NCBI GenBank assembly: GCA_036768485.1
Contig: JAVLUZ010000273.1
Location: forward strand, 2,165,669 to 2,229,668
DNA from: Mermis nigrescens
Taxonomy: Eukaryota; Nematoda; Enoplea; Mermithida; Mermithidae
Reading direction: 5' to 3'
Length of the DNA stretch: 64,000 bases
Shown here: positions 1 to 10,289 of the stretch, piece after piece
Layout: each line of letters starts with the position of its first letter
Position numbering within the stretch: position 1 is the first letter of the stretch
The notes under the pieces: model-generated
Database searches by the model: none
Told to the model about the DNA's origin: nothing
What the model saw: only the letters and a program-made list of their open reading frames with translations
Made by a program: the position numbers and the translations under genes

Positions 1-893
1 ACTCTGAACCACCTAACGGGCTGACCATATGTTCGTTTATAGTCACCAGCTCGGACTGAGCTGTCTTGCGGATTGTGCAGCTGTATATATATTATCGCGC
101 GCACACGCATTAATAAAACCGGTTCTATTGGGCGAACCCAATAGCCTTTGTCAGGGCTGACTCCTCACTTAGCAGTTTTACGTGCTAAGCTCGGACCGGT
201 TCCCTTCAGATTATATGTCCCCTCAATATATACGTTGAATTCCTGTTGTTCTAACGTGCGCATCAAGTGTCAATGGATTACTGTAGTAGCGTATGGTCGT
301 TTTACCTGACACTTCCCTCCTTAGCTTTGATCATCCTTGATCAATAATAGCTGCTACAGACTCCACAAGATATGTGACTATCCCACTCCTGCCACCAAAT
401 ATGTCACGCCCGGTTTTGGTCAATTTATAATCACAACATATTCATTATAACATGGGTCACTGCGTGTATTGTACGTCTGTCGAGCCCATTAACAATAGTA
501 ATATAATTCCTTAGTTAACATAATACTCCGCGTGTCTCTGTGCACGTCTGTCGAGTCAAGGTTCAATAATTCTTAGGTCAATATACTTTGAACCACCTAA
601 CGGGCTGACCATATGTTTGTTTATAGTCACCAGCTCGGACTGAGCTGTCTTGTGGATTGTGCAGCTGTATATATTATCACGCGCACACGCATTAATAAAA
701 CCGGTGCTATTGGGCGAACCCAATAGCCTTTGTCAGCGCTGACTCCTCACTTAGCAGTTTTACGTGCTAAGCTTGGACCGGTTCCCTTCAGATGTTATGT
801 CCCTTCAATATATATGTTGAATTCCTGTTGTTCTAACGTGCGCATCAAGTGTCAATGGATTACTGTAGTAGCGTATGGTCGTTTTACCTGACA
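1..893 (-). mobile_element. TRIM-like LTR retrotransposon, internal region about 90 bp
   Basis: Positions 1-311 and 582-893 are near-identical direct repeats with a period of 582 bp. The complete right-hand repeat unit runs from TGTCACG at 402 to CTGACA at 893, so it has the TG...CA ends and 5-bp terminal inverted repeats of an LTR. The left LTR is cut by the window edge and ends at 311. Read on the minus strand, the 90 bp between the LTRs starts with TTTGGTGGCAGG directly after an LTR end, which fits a primer-binding site. It ends with AAGGAGGGAAG directly before an LTR start, which fits a polypurine tract. There is no room for coding sequence, so this is either a TRIM (miniature non-autonomous LTR element) or an internal-deletion product. 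The primer tRNA is not assigned. Confidence 0.6.
402..893 (-). repeat. Complete LTR of the TRIM-like element
   Basis: This is a 492-bp LTR with terminal TGTCA/TGACA inverted repeats. Its last 311 bp match positions 1-311 with only scattered substitutions. A short perfect hairpin-like segment (TATTGGGCGAACCCAATA) lies in the middle. No target duplication can be checked because the partner end lies outside the window. Confidence 0.6.
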
Positions 894-937
894 TAACCTA
901 TTTTGGCGCTTTTCAGTAAAAGTCGTGCTTTCAGATT

Positions 938-1312
938 TTGAAGATTTTCCGAACAGTATACAAGACATCCAAACCGAACCATATTTACAGCAGTTTTGTT
1001 GATAAAATCCATATTCTCTATGATCTTTATGACTCACTCCTAGATGCTTTGAATGAAAGCAAATTAAGAGAAGAACTAGAAAACGCTAATAATGCTTACC
1101 AGCATACATTAAAATTTGGAAAAAAATAAGCTGATGAGACAGCTTGGGCCAGTCGAAAATACATGTTCAAAAAATTGATTCGCAAAAATGCCAAGCTATT
1201 TGAGGATGAGCAGATGAAACGAGAAGACAATGATGAAGTTGTCACATCTGTTGAAGAGTCTAGTAGTGCTCTGCTAGACTATCCAAATCAGATAAGAATG
1301 CTCAGAATATAA
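938..1312 (+). pseudogene. Unrecognised coding-like fragment, possible terminal exon
   Basis: One plus-strand reading frame stays open from about 938 to the TAA at 1310-1312, except for a single TAA at 1127-1129. The predicted protein (about 124 codons) is charged and helical: a Leu/Asp/Glu-rich stretch, then a Lys/Arg-rich stretch, then an acidic Ser-rich tail. A pyrimidine-rich stretch ending in TTTCAG at about 935 could be a splice acceptor, making this a last exon. The internal stop argues for decay, or for an intron/exon boundary that I cannot resolve. I do not recognise a family. It abuts the TRIM-like LTR, so it could also be the tail of another element. Confidence 0.3.
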
Positions 1313-2160
1313 TCAGTACACTACTCTAAAGAATTTTTACCCTAAATTTGGTACTTTGTGCCTAGAAAGGCAGAGTTTATATGTTTAAGTGTTTAACCCG
1401 TTTTATGATGTTTTATGCGTCGTACTAATGCATTGTGGTGTAGGAATTTGTATTGAGCACATGCTATATGTTGTGCTGCCTGGTTGATTCTCTGTAAGTT
1501 TTTATTTGGCTTGTTTTTTTCTGATTTTGATTAATTAAGGTGTTGTATTACCGTTGTATAGCCTGACGTTCAAATTTAACACTTTGCTTTTGATGATGAT
1601 TTATTATGCATGCACTTACATGTCTCAAAGTTCGAAAAACATGCAAAAATAGAGCAGCTTGCCAATGCTTCAATGTGCAGTATGAACTAAAATTAGAACA
1701 GTAGCATGGGGAGAGGCTGCCAGGCCAGCTAGTCTCACAAATTAAAATTAATTTGTTCTGCCCGTCCTGGATAACCGACTGTGAATAGTTGGGCGCTTCA
1801 CGCCTATGTGTAGCCAAAATGCGGCAATTCAAGCGGCTGAGTGCAAGTGTACTAAGAGCGTGCATTGTCCAAATGGAGTCTCTTTGCTTAAGCATGTGCT
1901 ATGCTTAAGCATGGAGGCGCTGAAGGGGCCACTCTTACTACTCACATCATTGTTCTGTATAGTATTGCCCATCTTGTAGCATTATGTAGGTTGTATTACG
2001 CTCGATCCTATGTTATAATGCACGCAGCAGCAAAAGTACCGTAAACCCGAAATAGAGTAAACTGAATTTATTTCGATTTTTGGAATTTGGCAAAAAAATT
2101 GGCGTCCCGAAATCGGCCATGCTTGAGCATAGGAACGCCTCTCGCTTCACCCCTGTTCAT
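1313..2160. other. Non-coding stretch, no clear feature
   Basis: I see no credible gene here. The minus-strand open stretch at 1548-1895 has no protein-like composition. The end of the stretch (about 2104-2152) is a roughly 50-bp segment, including CCATGCTTGAGCATAGG, that recurs at 17019-17051 and 17308-17335, where a hAT MITE interrupts it. A shorter related piece occurs near 1900. Confidence 0.4.
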
Positions 2161-2164
2161 GTTT

Positions 2165-2300
2165 TTAAATCAAATCTATATTTTTGACTACAGAATAGTT
2201 TTTAAAACTCTTTAGCCAAAATCATATTTTTGATGTTTTGGGATGTTTTGGAAATTTTTTTTGGCCAAACCATATTTTTGATGTTTTAAAAATTTTTTGT
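2165..2300 (-). repeat. Short tandem repeat, about 50-55 bp period
   Basis: Three degenerate units share ATATTTTTGATGTTTT and a following GGCCAAA-type stretch. The same unit, on the opposite strand, forms a longer array at 58852-59120, so this is a dispersed minisatellite family. Confidence 0.55.
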
Positions 2301-2337
2301 TTGTTGTAGCAAAAGGTGTCTGTCATATACCTAGTGT

Positions 2338-2455
2338 TGTTACAGTTAACCCTATTACTAACCCAGATAGGGTTAGCCCTAACCCGAGTTAGGGTTGATG
2401 CTTTGAAAATAAACCTAATCCTAATCCTATTTGTTATTTCAACAGGGTTAAATAA
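2338..2455. repeat. Degenerate CCCTAA/TTAGGG-like tract
   Basis: Several interrupted copies of CCCTAAC and GGGTTAG lie in both orientations. A similar tract lies at 16795-16905. They are too short and irregular to be telomere. They may be parts of an old repeat family that also carries the flanking 50-bp segment shared by the two loci. Confidence 0.4.
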
Positions 2456-2629
2456 GGTCAATTAAGTGCAGTTGTTTCCACATTATAGAGACGGCCATTT
2501 ATAGTAACGCTTTCCAGCAAGTAACGCAGGCAAATGATGTCCATTTGCTCAACTAGTGTGTTTAATTATCGCCTATTCAAATTGCCTAATGTCTACAACA
2601 TCATCAATAGACTCACATTCAGTTATGGT

Positions 2630-2871
2630 CATACGTGGGCAGCAAGAAAATTCTGGGGGTCCAAGATTTTTTGAAGGTCAAAAAATGGCCTTAAAAATGG
2701 TGATATGGCGATAAAAACACCATTTTTCGACGTTTCTCATCAAGCACTATCCATTGGCATCAAAAAATTGCAGAAAAAACGAAAAAAATTTTTAAAAATT
2801 GATTTCTGGGGGGGTCTTTTGGTTTCTGGGGGGTCCAGACCCCCCAGACCCCCCCCCCACGCCCATGTGTG
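2630..2871 (+). mobile_element. hAT-type MITE, copy 1
   Basis: The element starts CATACGTGGGCAGCA and ends CGCCCATGTGTG, imperfect terminal inverted repeats of the hAT type. It is flanked by perfect 8-bp duplications GTTATGGT at 2622-2629 and 2872-2879. The body carries blocks shared by all copies: a GGGGGTCCAAG-type G-run, the segment coding-strand GACGTTTCTCATCAAGC, and G/C runs near the right end. It has no coding capacity, and the short ORFs across it are by-products of the consensus. Confidence 0.85.
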
Positions 2872-3040
2872 GTTATGGTCCGTTTCATTTGACTTTGAGG
2901 TTTTTGAAAAAAATTTAAAGTGCCTAGAAAAGTGGTTTAAACTAGCACTAGAGTGGTGATATTCTACAATATATTGACTTATGGTAAGACGCTTGCTATT
3001 GCCAAACCGCATTATTGCATCAAAAGTTTAAACCACTTTT

Positions 3041-3105
3041 GTAGCCTGATTCATGCGGATTAAATCCAACAGAAAACCACAAAGTTAAATTAAACAGACT
3101 ATAGA
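3041..3105. mobile_element. Possible deleted Tc1/mariner-type MITE
   Basis: The left end GTAGCCTGATTCAT and right end AAACAGACTATAG resemble the terminal inverted repeats of the elements at 34620-34789 and 60630-61176 (TATAGTCTG...). Only about 65 bp separate the ends, so it would be an internal-deletion relic. Confidence 0.3.
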
Positions 3106-3175
3106 TGGTGATCCTACTAGGATAGATTCACTGTGAAATAATAACGATATTGAGTATGATACTTTTCCATGCTTG

Positions 3176-3712
3176 TGTAATCGACCTAATCGTTCTCTGA
3201 GCGTCTTTCTTGTGTTGTACGGTAGTCGAAGTGTGATGACAATGTTCTTTTACTAATACACCAATAAGCAATAAGAATACAATAAGTGAGCAATGCGCTG
3301 GCGACGAATGTTTAGTAGCGTAGAGGGAATGACGGGAGGGTAAATTGCAAGCCCCTTTTATTCAAGTTCTAGAGCCTAGTGAGGTGCCTGGCTGGCGCGC
3401 TTGGAGGCGCTTAGCTGTGTTCGTGTTTAGTGTTAAGCTATGCATGTTTTTGCTGGACAATGTGAGTCACTTATTGTAAGATGTACAATAATATTATGTT
3501 AAAAACTAAGTGAGAGATGGAAGCTAAGCAGGTGTTAAAACATTAGGAAAGCTATTCTGGGAGTAAAAAGCGTCTCTGAAAGGCGCCAGCTTTCTGACTA
3601 AAATCTCAATAGTTAGTGAGTTAAAGGCTTTACTGTTTATAGCTAGTTATGTTATAAAGCTTAAAGTGTTATAGTATAGTTAGTGCGTTATAGTTAAAAT
3701 TATTTCATTACA
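3176..3712 (-). repeat. 3' LTR of element A
   Basis: This 537-bp LTR matches 13518-14052 over its whole length. It begins TGTAATCGACC and ends TTTCATTACA on the plus strand. It differs from its partner by scattered substitutions and a small indel near 3480-3500. Confidence 0.9.
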
Positions 3713-3725
3713 TTTCCCCCCTTAG
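3713..3725 (-). other. Polypurine tract of element A
   Basis: On the minus strand, CTAAGGGGGGAAA directly abuts the 3' LTR start TGTAATG, the canonical position for the plus-strand DNA primer. Confidence 0.8.
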
Positions 3726-3845
3726 TAGATCAGTGCCCCACTGATAAATGATTTAAATAACAAATACAAAATTTATCCAAAACCTATTAACCAATTAATT
3801 TAAATAAAACAAGTCACCCAGCATGCATAATAATAACCCATTTTA

Positions 3846-4855
3846 TCACCGAATGCGCCTCTTGTTTTGTATACGATAATCGAGGGCTTTTTGCAACCTG
3901 TGTTCTTTGTGCTCAAGCTCGGCGCGTGGTAGTGGGAAGGCGTGGTGCATTAGGGCGACCCAATGCTTGAAAAACGAGTGATAGTTAGTTGTCCAAACAC
4001 AGTCGTTGCATGCTCGGAATGTGGTGAAGAAAGCCTCGAGCATGTTCCAAAGGAATTTCTCAAAGTTTTCTTCAACGCTCGCCCTAGACGTTGATGGCGC
4101 CTGCTGCATCGGCAGTGTGTCTGGTGTTTTTCGGGGCCATACCCCTTCTGAGGCCACGTGATGTTGACGCCTCGTATTTCCATGGTGTGCTGATCCAGGA
4201 AACAGAATATGTCAAAGGCCAATACTGCCCTAAGACAGCATAATGTTGCCTGGTCACACTCCATTTCACCGAGTATGTTTAGTCGGAAAAATGTGTGGGT
4301 TACTGTGCCTAATGTTGTGTCTGTTAGCCGCTTGATGGTGGGGATCAGATCCCTGTTCTGCTCTGTAAGTGTGTTAATTACAGAGTGTAAGTCGAGTTCA
4401 GGTGCCCAGTTCCTCATGGACAGATCAGTAGCTCCCACTGTGCTCTCGGTTCCAAAACTCAGTGTTAGAAAGCTAGTGTTACGTAAGAGTGCCTGAGTGC
4501 ATTCTGGTACGCCTCCCAAGTCTGTCAAATTAAAAAGAAATACCTTGCCATCAGGGCGTGCAATGGCTAGTTGTTCTGTGCCACTTCCATCAGGTGAGTT
4601 CAGTTTGTGCACAGCCAATGTGTTAGGGACATGTGGATCTACCCCTAACAAGTGGCTGGCTAAGTTCGGGTTGCAGTCATCGGGAATGTGCAGTATGTGG
4701 AAGTCACCAGGGCGCCGATGAAGACGCTTCAGCCAGTTGTTTGCAACTAACATCGGTATTCGTGGCTGCTCTTGGCGCTTCCAGTTTTCGGTTGTCCTTT
4801 CAGAACTGCAGGTTGATCTTGAAACACTGCGGGTTCTGTTCTGTTCGTCTGACAT
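3846..4855 (-). pseudogene. RNase D-like (degenerate DEDD exonuclease fold) ORF, frameshifted
   Basis: This ORF lies between integrase and the 3' LTR of element A. It starts at the ATG at 4855 and stays open for 301 codons. From about 4150 a different frame (3846-4157) looks more protein-like, so a frameshift probably splits it. Residues about 65-215 follow the RNase D/EXD pattern: a LLGVDP segment where exo I (DxE) is expected, then QLAIARPDGKVFLFNLTDLG matching the strand pair after exo I, then SFGTES where exo II is expected, and QATLCCLRAVLAFDIF in the place of the exo III YxxxD helix. The usual catalytic acids are not at the aligned positions (DPH for DxE; LCCLR for YxxxD), so a binding or inactive role is likelier than nuclease activity. 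This is a by-eye fold assignment without a profile search. The downstream frame is helical and aromatic-rich and not recognised. Confidence 0.45.
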
Positions 4856-5354
4856 CTAAATACACGGATAAAAAATAAAACGATAATGACAGCATTTCAA
4901 GGTAGACTCCAATAAGTGTAATAGTGTTCAGTGAGCGAGTGTGCTAATAAGTGGTCATAAATTTTCTGATAATAAATAAATTCATCATGAATAAGTAAAA
5001 AGTTATAATTAGTCATGAATAGTTTGTGAAAGATTATTAAATACAAATTTTTTTTCAGTCATTATTATAATTTAATTCCTCATTGTATTTAACAAATGAA
5101 GGTTATTAGAGGAACATCTTTTTATATTAAGTTGATGCATGAGTTAAATGGTTCCCTTCCTCCTTTAAGTGCTTTTTCAAATTTAAAAATATATTATTGC
5201 GTCAGTGAGTCAGTGTTTCCTAATTTACAAACTTTGTTCTGTTAACATACATAACTCGTGGCTCAACCTTCCCAATTATACGAATGTATTGTAGCTTTTC
5301 CTGAGAAGCACCAAAATGCGTAAATTTAATTCATGAAAAGTTTGTAGAATTTCT
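4856..5354. other. Non-coding spacer in element A
   Basis: This is AT-rich sequence between the small coiled-coil ORF and the RNase D-like ORF. I see no reading frame or repeat worth naming. Confidence 0.4.
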
Positions 5355-5576
5355 TCACTTGTTTCGTTTTAATAGATTTATTCTGTCTTGTAGCCGTAGA
5401 GATCGAAGCTCAAGATAATCTAGGTTCTCCCTCAGCTTTTTGAACTGGTTTTGTAGCTCTAAAAATCGAATTTCAGTTGGTGAATCTGGTCGAGGATTCC
5501 GAAATGCTGGCTCAGAAGTTGATGTTTCTTGTTGTTGATTTTGTAGTCACTGGTTGCCTTGAGTGTTGTTAATCAT
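5355..5576 (-). pseudogene. Small coiled-coil ORF of element A
   Basis: The frame runs from the ATG at 5576 to the TGA at 5357-5355 (74 codons including the stop), with one in-frame TGA at codon 10. Codons 11-30 are Q/S/P-rich. Codons 33-72 form a clear amphipathic heptad pattern with Leu/Ile spacing (EIRFLELQNQFKKL onward), predicted to be a short coiled coil. It begins 118 nt beyond the integrase stop. The TGA could be a decayed CGA. I do not recognise a family; a dimerising accessory protein is a reasonable inference, and chance conservation cannot be ruled out from one copy. Confidence 0.4.
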
Positions 5577-5693
5577 CGAACTGCAAAGATGTTAACATTT
5601 TAAAAAGACTATTAGTGTAATTCACATGCTGGACATAAAACGAATTAGTAATTTAAGCTATCCTAGGTTAATAAAAGATTAAATTATAATGTT

Positions 5694-7781
5694 CTATTGC
5701 TTCTTATTGCGTAGGTTATAAGTGTGAGGCAAAGTTGTGTGCTTTTCATGATCTCCTTCCCCTCCTCCCAGTGGTCGTTCGATTTTAGGAATAGTCAAAT
5801 CTTTTTGTCCCTCCTTATCGTTCAAGTCATTTACCCTAGTTTTATACAGCTTAGTCCGATTAAAGTGTACAGTTCCAAGTTCCTTTTTTCCATTTAGTGA
5901 TTCAAAAACGAGAGTGGGTGTTCTAATGGATTTTATTCGATAAGGTCCATTCCATTGGTGCATAAATTTATGAGTTTTTCCCTGAGGAGTGCTAGGATTA
6001 AAAATCATGACAAGATCACCAATTTTGTAATTAGGAAGTTTCACTTTTCTATCATAGTAAGTCTTTTGACTTGTTTGTGCCTGACGAATGTTTTCACGTG
6101 CTAAAGACCATGCTTGTGTTAGGTGGTGCTTAAAGTCAATCAAATAGTCATCTAAGTCAATAATGTATCGTGATTTAGTGAAGTTGAGAGCAGTGTCAAT
6201 CGGGAGTCTTGGTGCCCTACCATACAACAGTTCAAAAGAACTGATTTTAGTGCTTGTCTGATACGTTGAGTTATGCAAAAGTGACGAAAGGTAAGACATC
6301 ATCCCAATCATGCTGATTTTGGCTTACGTACATTGATAACATGTTTGCAAGTGTGTGGTTGAATTTTTCGACTAGACCATCTGTCTGTGGATGATATGGA
6401 GTAGTGTTAATCTTCCGTGTGTCACAGAGTTTACAAATTTCGGCTACCAAGTTAGACATGTAGTTCGTTCCCCTGTCAGAAAGTAGCTGTTTAGGTGCAG
6501 AATGTTGGCATAAAATACCTTCAACAAATTTTAAAGCAGTAGTTTTAGCTGTACAGTCAGAAATAGCGAAACATTCAACCCATTTAGTTAAGTAATCAGT
6601 AAATACAATTATATACTTTTTCCCATTTTGTGAAAGTGGGAGTGGTCCCAAAATATCAGTGGCTACGCGGTCAAATGGACCTTCCACGGGTAGAGGGCAG
6701 AGGGCTGCGCGTGTTTTCTGTATGGGTGATTTTCGTGTTGCGCAACCTAAACATTCAGTGCAGTGTCTCTTTATGTCATGTATCATGCCTTCCCAGAAGT
6801 ATTTTTCGCATATGCGTTGATAAGTTTTTTCGAATCCAAAATGTCCAGAAAGGATATCATCATGATATGATTCAAGTATTTCTTCTTTAAGTGAAGTAGG
6901 AATAACAGAGCAAAGGTGATTTTTGGCTTTAGTCTGTTGTCTTTGTAAGCATCTATCGACTAAGCAGTAGAGTTTTGATTTTGAAATAATAATATTTCGA
7001 GAAACTGAGTCATTAGGCAGCTCATTGTTTTCTAAATATTGAATGATGGGTAATAAGTTAGTATCATTTCTCTGCTCATCTACTAGTTTAGTGTTTTCTA
7101 ATTGTATGTGTGCAATAAATAGTCGAGAAACTGCATCAGCGTTTTTGTGCTTAGCTTGTGACTTATAAGTTAATGTGTAGTCAAACTGTTGCATTATGAC
7201 ATGCCATCTTGCGAGGCGACCTGTTAAGTTATTATCCTTTTTAAACAGTCCAATGAGAGGTGCGTGATCAGTTTGAATGTGTGCCTTGTGACCAATAATG
7301 TAAGGATGAAATGTTTTGACAGCCCAAATTACACCTAATGCTTCGCTTTCAGTGGTTGAATAGTTACGTTCTGGTTTTGTAAGAGTTCGGCTAATATAAG
7401 CAATCGGATGTTCTTTTCCCTCAAAAATCTGACTAAGTACAGCTCCTATGCCATAAGATGAAGCGTCAGTTTGAATATAAAAATCTTGTGTAAAGTCTGG
7501 TAGTTTTAGAATAGGTGCAGTTGTAAGCAGAACTTTTAGCTGTTTAAATGCCTCATTACATTCTTTAGTCCAAGCAAATGTCTTATTTTTTTGTAAAAGG
7601 CTGTTAAGAGGTGCCGAATTCTACTACAGTTTGGAATGAAACGACGATAATATGAAACTAATCCGAGAAAAGATCTGAGTTGATCAATATTCGTTGGTGT
7701 TAGTGCTTGTTCAATAGCAAGTACTTTTATCTTATCTGGCTTCAAGCCATCGGCTGTAAGTTCATGTCCTAAAAATTTGAC
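5694..7781 (-). pseudogene. RT end, RNase H and integrase of element A, frame-broken
   Basis: This continues pol after the TGA at 7782. The RT connection region (7536-7745) carries the SFLGLVSYYRRFIP motif. RNase H follows with a shift of frame near 7585 and is recognisable through 7195. Integrase (6271-7194) shows the HHCC zinc-binding region (H..H, then CTECLGC) and the DDE core: ATDILGPL, LLSDRGTNY and the PYHPQTDGLVEKFN block with the catalytic Glu. A further frameshift near 6290 moves the C-terminal domain into 5694-6311, which has the GPYRIKSI segment and ends YNLRNKKQ. These proteins would make and integrate the cDNA. The stop codon and two frameshifts mean this copy cannot make a full Pol. 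Confidence 0.85.
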
Positions 7782-10289
7782 TCAATGTTTGCAAAAATAG
7801 CATTTTTCAAGTCTTAATTTTAGTCCTGCTTGCTTAAGGCGGTCAAAAACTAGTTGTAGATTTTCCATGTGTTTTTCAAAAGTTTCAGAGTAAACAAGGA
7901 CATCATCTAAATAGACTAAGCAAATTTTCCATTGTAGTCCAGATAAAACAGTGTCCATTAGCCTCTGATAAGTGCTAGGTGCATTACAAAGTCCGAAAGG
8001 CAAAACATTAATCTCATATAGTCCGCTGAGAGTTATGAATGCTGTTTTCTCCTTATCAGTAGGTTCTACTGGGATCTGCCAGTAGCCCCAGGCCTGATCC
8101 AGGGTAGAAAAGTATTTAGCCTTACCTATAGTGTCGAGTATATCATCAATTCTAGGTAGAGGGTAAGTGTCCTTTTTCGTAATTGCATTAAGTTTTCTAT
8201 AATCTACACAGAAACGATCAGAACCATCTTTTTTCTTGACTAATACAATAGGGCTAGCCCATGGACTTGTGGAAGGACTAATGATATTAGCTTCTAACAT
8301 TCTGTTCACGTGTGTCAAAATTCGTGCTCTGTCTGCAAAAGGTACTCTATAAGGATAGCTTCTGACTGGAGCATGCCTCTCTGTGTTAATGTGGTGAGTA
8401 GCGAGTGAAGTTTTTCCTAGATCGTGTTCATGCTGTACAAAAATGCTTTCATTTGCCTGTAAAAATCTGATTAAGGCATTTGTTTGTGCATGTGCTAGAT
8501 TAGTGTTGAGTTTCATTTTAGATGCTATCTGCTCATTCATGCTTGCAGTTGCACAGTGTGCTATAGGAGTGCTAGTTGCGGCTACAACCCCTTGAGTGCC
8601 ACTGTGTGTGTGAATAGTGGGTATAGCATAACCTAGCGTCGCATTTTTGAAGAGTTTAACATCAATAGTGAGTGGGTTAAGAATTTGAATCAGTATATGA
8701 TTACACATAGGTCTACCATAACTCGGATATACAGTAATTCCAGTATGCTTAGAAAATAAGGGAAGAGGTTCAAAATTTACATATTGTTCTCTGCTATTTT
8801 TCTCAAGTAATTCTGAATTTACATGACCGAGAATCTCCATCACCAATTGGGCAGGTACAGTTATTGTTTTACACATTGTTATTTGTGCCTTCTTTGGCGT
8901 TTCATCACTTAGCCTACGCACAAAATTTATAAGTTCTCCCCCAAGACCCAGAGTTTTTGACTTAAAGTCAAAGAGTACTGTTCCGTAAAATGCTAAGATA
9001 TCTACTCCAATAATCAATTCAAAAATGCTTTTTCCTAGTATGCAAAACGTGACGTTTTTCTGACTTCCATTTACCACAAGGTTGATGGAAATGGTTTCAA
9101 GGACCGACAAATTATGCCCACCAACGCCCTTGATAATATTGTTCACAGGGTATACATCTGCAGGAGTGATTCCTATTTGAGGTAGTGCTTGTACAGAGAT
9201 GACTGAAACGGATGCTCCGGTATCCACAATTGCTTTTAAAGGGTATCCATTGACGTTTACAATTATAGATGGGCAATCAAAATATAAACTATCAGACTGA
9301 GTTACTAAAACAGCTTTTTGTGGTGAATTTCTTTGAATCGTTAAGAGTTTAGGTTTTATAGGTTCGAGCGAAGCTAAGTCACTACTAAACCTCCCATCAT
9401 GCCATGGTGATACTAAGTCGCTCGGTAAAAATGGAATATTGTGATTATTTATTGTGACAGTGTGATTACCTATGTTCAAAATTACATCATTAAGTAAACA
9501 AAGTGCATCACAACCTAAAATACAGTCAATATTACGTTCAGTCATAACAGGAAGATCAAAAATTAGAAAATTCACTGTTATGTATTGTGCAGCAATTGTG
9601 ACCGTTAGTTTAGTGTGATTAGTGGCCTCTATCTCATGTCCAGTTGAAGTAATGAGTGTATGATTATTTTCAGGTGTCTGAGTAAGTTCAGGAGTGGGCC
9701 CAAAAAGATATTCAAATAAACGCTGACTAATAAGAGATGCTTCGGAACCAGAGTCGAGTAAAGCTGGTATTTTATCGCTAGAAATTCGGATGAGTATTTT
9801 GGGAATGTCAGAAATTGACTCAGTGCTTTGATTTTTACTTGAGCCTTTACGCAGAAGAAGTCCAAAAGTTGTTGATTTTTGTTTTTGTCTTCTATTTGTA
9901 GTTTGTGACAAAATACCTTCCCTTGGTACTCCTGCTGTACTAATCGTTCCTAAGCTCGATAGTTCTACGCCTACTTCATTTACCATGCGTTGAAAAGTCA
10001 CTCTCTGAGATCTGTTCCGCCAGTAAACTTTAAATTTTAAGTACCCTATGTACATAATAGCTATGATCACTAGTGTGATAATAAGTGTCACAAAGAGATT
10101 TATTAGTACTTGATATATACTACTTAGTAAATGACTGAAAGTACTTGATGTGCCCAAAGCAGTTTTGTCAATTAAGTGTTCAAATTTTTGCTGACTATGA
10201 TCGAGTACGTTGTTAAATGCAGTTCCAGTTCCTGTGAGAATTTGGTAAATTAACTGAGGATTTTCAGATAATTGAGAAGTATATTTCAT
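7782..10289 (-). CDS. Envelope C-terminal anchor, two retropepsin-like domains and RT of element A
   Basis: An 835-codon frame. Residues 1-60 are helical and continue the envelope-like stem. Residues 61-84 form a strong transmembrane segment followed by a basic cytoplasmic stretch. Two aspartic protease-like modules follow: the first has D179-S-G-S with ILGCD at 257-261, the second has D356-T-G-A with IIGVD at 426-430. RT begins near residue 650 (SPWASPIVLVKKKDGS, then YFSTLDQAWGYWQI) and carries the YLDD catalytic box near residue 800. The frame ends at a TGA within KCYFCKH, after which RT sequence continues in frame, so that stop is probably a decayed sense codon. The M at 10289 is only a nominal start; the frame is open upstream into the envelope region. 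Fusion of an envelope anchor to the protease end of Pol is highly unusual for Ty3/gypsy. Confidence 0.85.
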   Translation of the reverse strand: MKYTSQLSENPQLIYQILTGTGTAFNNVLDHSQQKFEHLIDKTALGTSSTFSHLLSSIYQVLINLFVTLIITLVIIAIMYIGYLKFKVYWRNRSQRVTFQRMVNEVGVELSSLGTISTAGVPREGILSQTTNRRQKQKSTTFGLLLRKGSSKNQSTESISDIPKILIRISSDKIPALLDSGSEASLISQRLFEYLFGPTPELTQTPENNHTLITSTGHEIEATNHTKLTVTIAAQYITVNFLIFDLPVMTERNIDCILGCDALCLLNDVILNIGNHTVTINNHNIPFLPSDLVSPWHDGRFSSDLASLEPIKPKLLTIQRNSPQKAVLVTQSDSLYFDCPSIIVNVNGYPLKAIVDTGASVSVISVQALPQIGITPADVYPVNNIIKGVGGHNLSVLETISINLVVNGSQKNVTFCILGKSIFELIIGVDILAFYGTVLFDFKSKTLGLGGELINFVRRLSDETPKKAQITMCKTITVPAQLVMEILGHVNSELLEKNSREQYVNFEPLPLFSKHTGITVYPSYGRPMCNHILIQILNPLTIDVKLFKNATLGYAIPTIHTHSGTQGVVAATSTPIAHCATASMNEQIASKMKLNTNLAHAQTNALIRFLQANESIFVQHEHDLGKTSLATHHINTERHAPVRSYPYRVPFADRARILTHVNRMLEANIISPSTSPWASPIVLVKKKDGSDRFCVDYRKLNAITKKDTYPLPRIDDILDTIGKAKYFSTLDQAWGYWQIPVEPTDKEKTAFITLSGLYEINVLPFGLCNAPSTYQRLMDTVLSGLQWKICLVYLDDVLVYSETFEKHMENLQLVFDRLKQAGLKLRLEKCYFCKH

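Noticed and set aside
2338..2455. Telomere-like CCCTAA tract
   Set aside because: Copies are interrupted, in both orientations and embedded in an old dispersed repeat, so this is not a telomere or a clear interstitial telomere array.
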